From Saksenaea vasiformis B4078 (lineage: Eukaryota; Mucoromycota; Mucoromycetes; Mucorales; Saksenaeaceae), in the NCBI GenBank assembly GCA_000697055.1, contig JNDT01002384.1:1-64000 (forward strand): DNA of 64,000 bases. Reading direction: 5' to 3'. The notes beneath the pieces were generated by a model. The model was given only the letters and a program-made list of their open reading frames with translations, ran no database searches and was not told the origin of the DNA. Both the position numbers and the translations under genes were made by a program. This document shows positions 11,171 to 20,600 of this stretch, piece after piece (position 1 is the first letter of the stretch; each line of letters opens with the position of its first letter).

Positions 11171-11771
11171 GGAGAAGAAGAAAAAAAAGAGAAAAAAAGA
11201 AAGAAAAAATATTCCTTCTTCCTTTTTTTCTTAAAAAAATAACGGCAAATCGGAAAGCCGTTTTGTCGGTTTGAGGTACTGTACTTCCTCCGAAGTCGCA
11301 GCCACCGGCTTGTTTCATCCGGATCTGCCATAGTTTTCTACGCGTTGCCAACGTTACTTATTTCATTACGATAATCATCTTCGTTGGCAAGAGGTACATA
11401 AATAAATTTTTCAATTCAGCTATTTGTTTGTTTGATATGAACTCGGCTTTTGTGTGACCTAATCAGGATCGTCCATGCCCTTTTGTGATGCTTCAATCCC
11501 ACAAAAAAAATTTCCCCGACGTTGTTATTCGGTACGGCCAATCGTATTTCGCCTTTTCGCAGAAAAAAGAAGGCCGTACCTGTCCATTGATTCCGTTGTG
11601 TAAATTAGATCGACAGTGCTCGACCATTGATCGTCTTCGATCGTGCATATAGATAATTAAATGGGTTTTTGGGGTCACGTGTGGTATATGAAATTGTCAT
11701 CGTCCTTTTCCCCTTGCTATCACTTAAATAGACCGTAACTTCTAAAGAACGGAGTTGTACCCTTCTTCCTC
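11171..11771. other. divergent promoter region
   Basis: This 0.6-kb spacer lies between the MFSD1-like gene and the GDSL esterase, with poly-A/T runs near both ends. It contains a TCACGTG E-box (11675-11681). No gene is seen. Confidence 0.4.
11676..11681. promoter_or_regulatory. E-box CACGTG upstream of the GDSL gene
   Basis: A perfect CACGTG core sits about 95 bp before the GDSL start codon. It is a candidate bHLH site. Single hexamers occur by chance, so functional weight is low. Confidence 0.3.
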
Positions 11772-13166
11772 ATGAAACTACTCCTTGCATTGCCATTGGC
11801 ACCATTAGTACTGGCACAGAGTATCAAACAGCTCGTCGTCTTTGGCGACTCCTATTCGGGTGCGTTCCCACTGGCTTTTTTTTTTACTCTTATCTTATAA
11901 ACTTGTTAGATGTCGGTAATTTTCAAAGATGGTCCAATGGTCCCATCTGGAGTGAAGATCTCGCCGCTGGATGGGATGCATCGCTTGTCAGTCTCGCCAC
12001 AACTGGTGCCATGTGTGATAATGAACCATTTGCCAATCTGACAGGAGCTGAACTTATGCCAAGTGTCAAAGACCAGGTGGAAGCGTATTACCGCCTGTCA
12101 TTAAACCACAACATCAATGAGACTGTCTTTGCCTTTTGGGTGGGAGCCACAGATATCCACAATATGTTTAAGCTACAAGGTAAAACCCCTTTGATATATT
12201 TACTGATTGATAACAACAAATTAGGTGAAGGCAATAATGATATTCCCGATTTTAAGGAGCTCACGACATGCATTATGCGACGTGTGGTAAAGCCATCTCT
12301 TATGTTATTGTAACAACGCATAGTAATATTCTCTTTCTTCTTCTTAACTACAGCGTGAAGTTCGACGCGTATTTAACGCGAACCGTTTGATCTTGTTAAA
12401 TGTGCTCCCGCTTCAGTATCTACCGTACTATGCAGGAACAGACATGGAAGAAAGCCGAGCTAAAGCAGCAGTACAGTTAAACAAGCTATTGGTACGGGAG
12501 GTGAACACCATGAACAGGTACCATCATGCATTGGAACTAGACTTGGTCGATATGCATACACTTGTTTCGCATATGATGGAAGACCCTGCCGCTTTCAACT
12601 TCACCGATGCTACCACACCTTTCCGGGACAGCTGTCAAGATCATTGCGAGGAGGAAGAAGTGAACGACTATATATGGTGGGATCGCACCCATTTGACCGG
12701 CGGTGTCCACGAAAAAATTGCCAACAGTATCCTTTCAGCAGCCTCCTATGCTGCGCCAACATGGATCAGCGCTGATGAAGTCCGTGCAAAGGTGGAAGCC
12801 AAGGATTCACCTTACCGATCCAAACAATACACGATTTCACCCAATACAAATCTGATAGGGAAGCTGGTGGACGAGTTAGACGCAGAAAAGCAACGTTCTC
12901 GAACAATACCACCATCACCACCAACCTCTTCACAACAACAAGATAATTACAATGATATCGACAATCCAACTTTCATAAGTCATTCCTACTTCTTGTATAC
13001 CTTGACTGGCCTTGTGCTTCTCGGTGTCATTCTGGGCATTCGTAAAAGACGAAACGCAAATGCATTCAACAACGTATCTACTCTGCTTGGCCATCGTATT
13101 CCCAGTCAACGCGGCAACAATCGATTCACACCCATGCGAAAAATGAATGACGGAATGATGGCCTAA
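11772..13166 (+). CDS. membrane-anchored GDSL/SGNH esterase
   Basis: Exons 11772-11859, 11910-12179, 12225-12286 and 12354-13166 give 410 aa. A signal peptide (MKLLLALPLAPLVLA) is followed by the catalytic block FGDSYSD (Ser27, next to intron 1), the block III variant WVGATD, and the Asp/His block WDRTHLTGGVH. This order is that of CE16-like acetylesterases and fungal SGNH hydrolases. After the domain come a Ser/Pro/Gln-rich linker, one membrane helix (about residues 325-342) and a short basic tail. The enzyme is therefore probably tethered with the catalytic domain outside the cell or in the secretory lumen. The substrate (acetylated sugar or lipid) is not deducible. Confidence 0.82.
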
Positions 13167-13578
13167 CTTTCCATTCATCCGATCGGTACATAGTCTCTTT
13201 TTCTTTCTTAAAAGCGTTGGTTGCATTGAGTACTATGTGCTGATGTAAATAATAATAAACAACTCGTTCTCTCATTGAAAAGGCGCTGTCTTTGTGTCAT
13301 CTTTTGGTTTTCTATTGCCGTTGTTCATAGTCCCCTCTTTTGTTCGCTTAAAAAGGCATAGCGCTTTCTGCTGCTCATAAAAACTGCTTTGATGAACCTG
13401 TAACAAGCAAGTTTCGCCACTTCGTTGAGGTAAAGTAAACACTACTATTTTCTGAAAGGGTTCCCTTTTTACCTTGCGTGGTGTGTAACAGTTTCCTTTA
13501 AAAACACCCTCATCGAGAAATGGGGATGAAGCCTGCATTAACTCTTGTCTTTTCTATTCTATTCTCTTTGCTCTCAAG
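13167..13578. other. intergenic spacer
   Basis: This holds the 3' end of the esterase gene and the promoter of the homeodomain gene. T-rich blocks precede the ATG. Opposite-strand open frames here show no domain. Confidence 0.35.
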
Positions 13579-14997
13579 ATGTTGAATACTCCTGTGGCAC
13601 CTGCGACGCACGGACCACCTGTCAATAACGTGGCGACCTGCTCCTCTAGTACGTTGGTCCCACTTGGTCCCGTGAATAGACCACATGTTCCTTTGAACCA
13701 GATCCTCACTCATTTCCATGGTCTTCCGCGTTTTGTTCTGCATGCTGAATTCCCCATCTTTGCCCGACTTTGGTTGGACTATCAATACCGGACCCTTTTT
13801 GCGCAGGATCCCCAATGGAAACCTTCTATACGTGCCTGGCTGAAATCAGCCCTGGATGTGCTTCATGGTCGTATCGAAAAAATGGATCCCCAGAGTGACG
13901 ATGCGGAGGCTTCAACGCGCTCGATGGTGGAAGCTCTCATCAAACTTAGAGCATGTATGGAATTCATGCTGCAGGAAATGAGCGCCTATGACCAGCTCTG
14001 TTTTGACCATCACTACATTAACACGGCGCAGGTATGCCCAGGAAAGTCAATGCAGCCCATGTTTACTTCATCGCTGTCCCGCACCCTTCAGACCAACCCA
14101 TGTAGGATGGGCAGAGGCAAATATGAGTCGCTTCCTACCTGTTACACACCACCAACAATGGTACCCATCGTCTCTTGGTCAGGCCAGGGTCCACAAATAC
14201 CCATCACTTTACCTGGAAACCAACCAAGACCTTGTCCACTACTCACATCAAATCCAAGCACAACGACTTTCTCACGACCTGAACGGCTCTCTTACATGGA
14301 ACCCTTCATACCGCCAGAAGATAATGGAAACGCGTTGCCACTCTGCACCACACATACCGAATCCTTGATGGATCCTACCTCAGCACAGGCGGTACCTCTC
14401 TCTATGGCCAAGTACAATAATGCCGTCGTCTGCGACGCAACCTGTCCTGAACATGTTCCTGGAGAAGACATGCAGGACGATTTCGACGAATCAACATTAA
14501 CGACAACAGATGACGATGATAAACAAGATGAAGATTACAGAGAAAGCAGTGAGGAGGAGGAGGAGGAGGAGGAGGAGGAGGAGGAAGAAGAAGATGACGA
14601 GGAAGATAGTACTTGGAAGGTATCTACACAAGACAGCCCATGTTCCCGAAGGCCACGCCGACAACGACATCAGCGACGTACAGCCACATCGTATGATGCA
14701 GAGACAACCCATTACTTAAAATCGGTTTTCTTCCAAGTGTACAGCATACAAAGTAAGCTCACAAAGGAGCAACGCTTGCAGGTACAGCGTCATACGGGGC
14801 TAAAACCAAGGAATATCACCTACTGGTTCTCGAACCACAAACGACGCTTCCAGGCGACGCTTCAAGTATTTAGAGAAGCAATGAAACAGAGCGATGGTCA
14901 AGTGAAAACGTACGATGACTTCTTACGTTGGCGGCACATGCAAGGCTTGCCTGAAAATGTAATGGATGATAACGTTCTGCCAAAAGACAATAAATGA
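13579..14997 (+). CDS. homeodomain transcription factor
   Basis: A single 472-aa frame. Residues about 375-435 form a homeodomain: a helix-rich segment with YLKSVFFQVYS, then TGLKPRNITYWFSNHKRRF, where WFSNHKRR is the recognition-helix signature. Upstream are a globular N-terminal part (DQILTH-like and LWLDYQ segments), a Pro/Ser/Thr-rich middle, and an acidic run encoded by tandem GAG codons (about 14550-14600). The role is nuclear DNA binding; the target is unknown. It lacks the extra residues of TALE homeodomains as far as I can judge. A splice alternative around 14032 (a GTATGC donor) cannot be excluded, but no intron is needed to keep the frame. Confidence 0.82.
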   Translation: MLNTPVAPATHGPPVNNVATCSSSTLVPLGPVNRPHVPLNQILTHFHGLPRFVLHAEFPIFARLWLDYQYRTLFAQDPQWKPSIRAWLKSALDVLHGRIEKMDPQSDDAEASTRSMVEALIKLRACMEFMLQEMSAYDQLCFDHHYINTAQVCPGKSMQPMFTSSLSRTLQTNPCRMGRGKYESLPTCYTPPTMVPIVSWSGQGPQIPITLPGNQPRPCPLLTSNPSTTTFSRPERLSYMEPFIPPEDNGNALPLCTTHTESLMDPTSAQAVPLSMAKYNNAVVCDATCPEHVPGEDMQDDFDESTLTTTDDDDKQDEDYRESSEEEEEEEEEEEEEEDDEEDSTWKVSTQDSPCSRRPRRQRHQRRTATSYDAETTHYLKSVFFQVYSIQSKLTKEQRLQVQRHTGLKPRNITYWFSNHKRRFQATLQVFREAMKQSDGQVKTYDDFLRWRHMQGLPENVMDDNVLPKDNK

Positions 14998-15042
14998 AGC
15001 TTAAACAATACTAGATCTGTAATAAACGTTTATGCCAACGAA

Positions 15043-15563
15043 ATATCCTCCTTAAGCCCAAAGCTGAATACATCCTCTGCTGGGTGATGATGATAAGCTT
15101 CTTGTGCGACAAGATTGTTCTTTTTAGTCCAAGAAATAGTTCGTGGCTGGATGGCTTGGGCTTTGCATTGGAGGAGTTCATCGTATCAGCAATAGTTTCT
15201 GGGTTTCCTGTCGGAAGGAGTAGAAGCCTCTTGAGATAAGCATTGAGAGTCATTTTGTATTGAGGTGGTACAGTGATGAGTTCCCAGTATCCGTCGGAAA
15301 ATTTGAATATTTCAAGGCAGGAACATGTTCTATCCAAAATAAACGGTATTTAAGACACGCATGAATTTCCGTCTTTTTCTTTTTTTTTCTCTTTGGCCCT
15401 TTCTGTTTATCTTATATACCAGTAAGAACATCGATGCTTCACCACGTATACAGGACAATTCGTGTCTTGATCTATCGCTCAGCCTGCATAGTCTCTGTCC
15501 TGAACCATTCCAGCTGCAGCGTATCCCCTTGTTCACCACCAGGTAGGCAAACCTTGTCATCAC
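15043..15563 (-). pseudogene. unrecognised minus-strand coding remnant
   Basis: Protein-like segments occur in different frames. A C-terminal stretch ending HPAEDVFSFGLKEDISLA (stop near 15043) needs a splice or frameshift to join upstream segments containing SDGYWELIT and LVVNKGIRCSWNG. I could not find one splice model that joins all parts, so this is either a small multi-exon gene or a decayed one. No family is recognised. Confidence 0.3.
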
Positions 15564-16836
15564 TTCCTATATTAATGACTAAGGCTCAGGATATTATACC
15601 GAAGTCCCAATGTCCGGCCCATCCTGACTAATACCTTCATCTCTCGGAACAAAGAAACGTCCCGGCCTAAGTACCCCGTTTGAGCTCGAGACGAAAGAGC
15701 ATCCCATCCTGTCCCATTAGGAACATTACCATTATAGCAATACATTGGCCCCAGGGCTAACCCGACCCAAATCGATGGGTGCTTGAACGTTATAATGCGT
15801 CCTAGGTACCTCATCAATTTCGTAAGAGCAGCTTACCATCAGACTACGGCCGCATCAAAACGCGATTCGATCTTTTATCGGAAATAAGGCCCAGTAAATG
15901 TTTCTTCTCGGTATTAGATGTGGATCAGTTACTGTGATGACACAGTGCTATTTGGTTGCGTTGAATTCGGTTATAAGTCTAAGTTATAGATAATAAGGTT
16001 CAGTTGTTGTTCCAGTGGAGAAGTTCACTATATGAGCTATAAAGCAAGGATTGACAACTATGATAACTGAATTCAGCGGAGTGATGTGTGGAATACGTAT
16101 TAGGAATTGTTGTGTAGCATTGAGTTGTTTAGATATTACAAAGACACAACACTTTACACCTTTTTCCGAAATGTTTGGCACACACTGCGAGAAAATTGGC
16201 ACAGAATAAAAAAGGAAATTAGCACACTTATACTTTGCGTTGGTACCAAATCGGTCTTGCAGCCGGTACCCGAGAGATTTTGCGCAGAGTCTCAGGTACC
16301 TTTACTCATACATCAAAGATGTATTGCGCTGGTCTATTGTAATAAGTTCCCCAATGGACCAATCGGAACCCTTAAAGCGACAGTATTTAAAGGGACGCAT
16401 GAATTCCTTTTTTTTTTTTTCTTTCTTTGGCTCCGTTTCCCACATGAAACGTCCCCAGTACGTACCGGGGTTGATTGTACGCACAGAAATTCACGTCTTT
16501 TTATATATCATTTAGATCACTGGTCGTAAAGCAAGAAACTGGCCGCTCCATAAAGCCATCCATCTCCACTCCCACCCCCACCGTAATGGTGCCAGAGCTC
16601 TTAGGGACCATAGGTGTTACAAAATCATGGACTATTGTAAACCGCAATTTTCCTTACAAGCTACGGCTGTATCCCTGTCTCACATATTGTAACAATGGTT
16701 CTATCCAGACGTAATTGAAGTGCCTTAGCAAAATTAAAGTCTAGGGTAAGGTTTAGCGTAGGTTCTAAGGTGATCAGCTCTGTGCAACCTATGGTCCCTA
16801 AGAGCTCTGGATTTGGAACACAATGGTATATACAGA
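15564..16836. other. gene-poor, repeat-bearing region
   Basis: There is no convincing gene. Short open frames on both strands (for example 15572-15817 minus) lack recognisable domains. A segment at about 15346-15400 resembles one at about 16376-16430 (TATTTAA, then ACGCATGAATT, then a long T-rich run and CTTTGGC). This suggests an old duplication or a repeated leader. Confidence 0.35.
16592..16810. repeat. 24-bp perfect inverted repeat, 171 bp apart
   Basis: Positions 16592-16615 and 16787-16810 are exact reverse complements, beginning CCAGAGCTCTTAGGG. Pairing continues weakly inward. The layout resembles a small MITE of about 219 bp, but I see no clear flanking target duplication. Confidence 0.55.
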
Positions 16837-17135
16837 ATGTGCCAATTGGGCAATCTTGATCTATGCCTATCATTGAACCAAATCGGTTTGTTCCCGGCTA
16901 TCTTTGTCAACGTGATCAATTTGAAGGTAAGAAACCAGAAACCTCTATTGTTTCCACGCTGAGTTCGTTCAATTAATCACTATTTTTTTTTCTGTACGTT
17001 GAAATAGGATTTAACCTTCAAAACGGCCATTGCCATTGAATCAAACAACGTTTCTCGACAACTTGGTCAAACGCTCCAGCCCACCACACCATTAGCTTGG
17101 CTGCGTCCAAGTGCCGATTTCCCCGATCTCATTTC
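16837..17135 (+). pseudogene. possible severed 5' exons of SCC2
   Basis: Two open segments, 16837-16926 and 17008-17135, join over a GTAAGA..TAG intron to a 72-residue frame containing TTPLAWLRPSADFPDLIS. This resembles the short N-terminal motif of cohesin loaders (PITTLAG in NIPBL, LPLSYLVP in yeast Scc2), which binds Scc4/MAU2. The frame runs straight into the CACTA element at 17136 and stops at 17167. The family match rests on a short motif and is inference. It could instead belong to an unrelated gene. Confidence 0.35.
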
Positions 17136-17539
17136 CACTACGGGAAAAGGATTATGGCGCTTGACATAAATCTAACATAAATTTAATTTGTCTAATACAA
17201 TATAACAGAATATAGCACATTATAAACAGTGTAATATGTATGACACAAATCTACCGTAAATCTAACGTAAGCCTAATATACATCTAATGATAAAGAAAGT
17301 GAAAGAAGACAAGTATGAATATGGTTTCAGTAAACAGATACTGAATACAGTTGTAGAACATGCGTATGAACAAAGAGACCTGCCCTTGTCTTTAAATCTA
17401 ACAAAAATCTAGCAGAAATCTGGGATCAGAATAAACGCAGATCTAACATCATCCGAAAATTGTTAGATTTGCGTTATATTCTGACTTTAGATTTCTGCTA
17501 GATTTCTGTTAGATTCATGTTATGTGTTTTCCCATAGTG
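17136..17539. mobile_element. non-autonomous CACTA (CMC/EnSpm-type) element
   Basis: The left end is CACTACGGGAAAA (17136-17148) and the right end is TTTTCCCATAGTG (17527-17539), its reverse complement with one mismatch. The element is flanked by a direct 3-bp duplication TTC (17133-17135 and 17540-17542), the size made by CACTA transposases. Inside, an AAATCTAAC-like 9-mer recurs about ten times in both orientations, concentrated towards the two ends, as in subterminal binding sites of CACTA elements. A strong hairpin pairs about 17392-17418 with 17488-17514. No transposase frame is present, so it needs help in trans. Confidence 0.85.
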
Positions 17540-17663
17540 TTCATGAAATCTTTCAGTTGTACACAATCCAGCAATATCATTATAAAGTCATTATTCCATA
17601 AACAATACGTGACATTGTGTTGCTGGCAAGAAAAGGCTGTAAGAGGCGAAAAAAAAAGCTGTA

Positions 17664-20600
17664 ATGAGGCGAAAAAAAGGACGTGAAGAAAAATTTGGCA
17701 CACAGCCCGAAAAATCGACATTAATTTTTGACTTGCTGCGACATTGCTTGTCAGGAACACTGTACATGGCACCACAATCGACTTTGCAACATGAGCAACT
17801 CGCACGATCGAAAAAGACCACTCGAACAAAGATAATAAACGGGAAAATAGTAAAGCACAATTCAAGCGCTGATCGACGACGTCGAAACAAAACCGTTGTC
17901 AATAAAGTTACTGTAAATGAAGACGGTGAAAGTGACGATCCCATCGATGACAATGAAATCATGGAGGACAATGGGGAAGAACAGAATACAAGCGACGAGG
18001 ACGACGAGGATGACATACCGCTTGTTCAACGACGTGCATTGACGACGAAAAAAGCAACTACTACAGAGGATAGACAGAGCCCTGAACCAGTTACAGCCGA
18101 TGCCGACATCGTGTTGGATTCACTTCAGGATCAAAAAGAAGGTACCTATCCTCGGGCGTCGTGTATATACCAGCTACTGAGTTGCTATTTGTTCAGTCCT
18201 GTTAAAGAAATTCTCTCACTGCTTGGATGAACTATGTGCTACCATTGACAAAGCAAATGAAATCGAAAAGAATACGATGGTGAACGGAGGAGAAGAAAAC
18301 ACGCGAGTTTTCCCATTGACTTCCACAAGAAGATTTACAGCATTAGCATTGAAGGCTGCTCAACATAAATGTATCGAAGAAGTGAATATGGATAAGTTTG
18401 GCCGAATTCTAAGACATATGGAGCACACGATCAACTTTTCACTGGAGATGGACGCCATTTCCCAGTACGCTGAATTAAGGAAACAGGAGGTGGATACAGG
18501 AACTCTCGTGGCTCAGGTTACAAAAATGCTTGAACTCGTATCGACTGCGTTAGAAGCATGTGTGGCATTGTTCGAGATAATGGCTGCATACAAATTAGAT
18601 AGACAGGTAAAAAGCAGATAGGTATTCGGGAACATGCATTTATCTTTTTCCGTTTAGATCCTTACGGAAACGACAATCATTACCTGTTTACGAGCTGTAC
18701 GAGTGCAGTTAGAAAATCTAATATACCCTTTGATCGACTTGAGGAGCTTTGAGGAGGATGTGACAAGCTGTATGTTTCCCTGGATGACATAAGCTGATCA
18801 TCATGAAATTCATTTATTCTTCTAGTAAACAACGACGTTCGTTCTTTTTTGGCACTTGCTGAATCAAGCCCGAACACGAGAAAGTACCTATCCCTGCTGC
18901 TTCCTTTAACCGCCCGGTTTCTTCGGCGTGCATCTGTGCTACTGCAACAGGATGAAGTGGACGATAACGTGATCGTACTCATTTCTTACACTAGCATGGG
19001 TTGTTTTTTCCACGATTACTCGGATGAAAACACATCTTGTCTTCTTATTACATCGAACGATATCACCACAACCAATGCCTATGAACAGCTAAAACTCAGT
19101 GCCATGGATACGCTCAAGACATTGTTCAGTACCTATGAGCAACATCGACGGTGGATTATGGATGAGTTGCTATCGAGTCTAAGTGGCCTAACGGTGACCG
19201 ATCGAACAGTAAAACGGTTTCGATTGCGAGATAACACTACCATCCATGTGACAAGCGCCCTCTTCATGCAACTTATCCAGTGCTGCTGTGTCGTTAGAAG
19301 CAGCAGTGAACAGAACACGTTGCGTAAATGGGGGATCAGGCAACAACGACTGCAAAAGGACGGTGACGTGAGATTACTGAACGAGCATGAGGACAAACTC
19401 GTAAAACGAGCATCTGAGATGTGGCGCTCTAGTACTGAAGCTGCCTTTAAGAGTGCTTCCTATCTTCTCGAGTACCTGCTATCAAAGTAAGTAGGACCGC
19501 TTCTCCTTGGTAGATGCTGATTCCTGGTGAAGATGTAAATCACGCAAACGCGATGCATACTCAGTTGCAGAGTATCGCGAAATTATGGAAAGCATGATGA
19601 AAGATATTCTTGTCGTTTTCGGTGATCCAGAATGGCCAGTAGCAACATTGCTTATGCGAGTATTTAGTAAAATTTTGGTGAGTTCTATCTTTGATATACA
19701 TATCTTATTAGCTAACGGGGAGATTGTAGATCGTTCAAATTGAAAATCGGAAATCCGATGTCTATCTCAAATCATTAGCAATCGAATGGATAGGCATTAT
19801 CGCCGGAAGAATCAAAGTGAGTAAGAGCCGCCTGTCAGGAACCTATGGAAGCTTTACCCCAGAATGGATATACCACTTGAACGAAACTCTACCGTCAGAA
19901 GTACGTGCATTTCCCTACTGTCGTCCTTTGTTTTTTAATAATTATTATCAGCAGATCTCTTACGACACATCCTTATCCTCTTTGCAACTGCTTTACCATT
20001 GTCAACTGAGTCTTCTACAAAGCATCGATAACAAGACTGATCCCACCATAAGCCAGGTGCGTATCACTTGTTACCCTACTTGTATTATTTACCGTCCATC
20101 GATCAGTTCTACATGTGTCATTGGGGCCACGAAAACGCTTTAAGTTGGGCCAAATCAAAAGAGAGTGAAGATAGCCGCTGGTCACAAGAGTCAAGTACAT
20201 GCGTAAGAAACTTGGCAAAGGATATGTGGCTCCTTTGCTTGGGATCAGGTGTTGATATGCCTAATCAAGACAGGTCGGTTAATAATTACAATACAGGAAT
20301 GCTGAATAGTGAATACCGCGATTAGCATGCTGGATACGACTCATTTTAGTCGCGAGGATATCCGATTCCTGAACGAACTCCTATTGTCTCGAAATACGCT
20401 CTACAGGAGCTACAATTTCCTAATTTCTCAGATTATGGAATGTGTAGATCACGCCGTTGTCACGTTTAGAACAAAAGCCTTACGGTCGTTGGGTCGAATC
20501 GTTGCTGATGTTCATGAAGTCCTCGAGGAGGTAGAGTATCACCGCTATCGTGCATCTAGGTAACGCTCCGTTACAGAATCATATACGTCATGCTGTCGTT

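Noticed and set aside
13988..14368. 126-aa frame inside the homeodomain gene
   Set aside because: It is in a different frame of the same exon. The main frame is longer and carries the homeodomain.
19817..19862. Intron with a GTGAGT donor in SCC2
   Set aside because: Splicing to the nearby AGs breaks the frame, while reading through is open and continuous, so the donor-like site was treated as exon.
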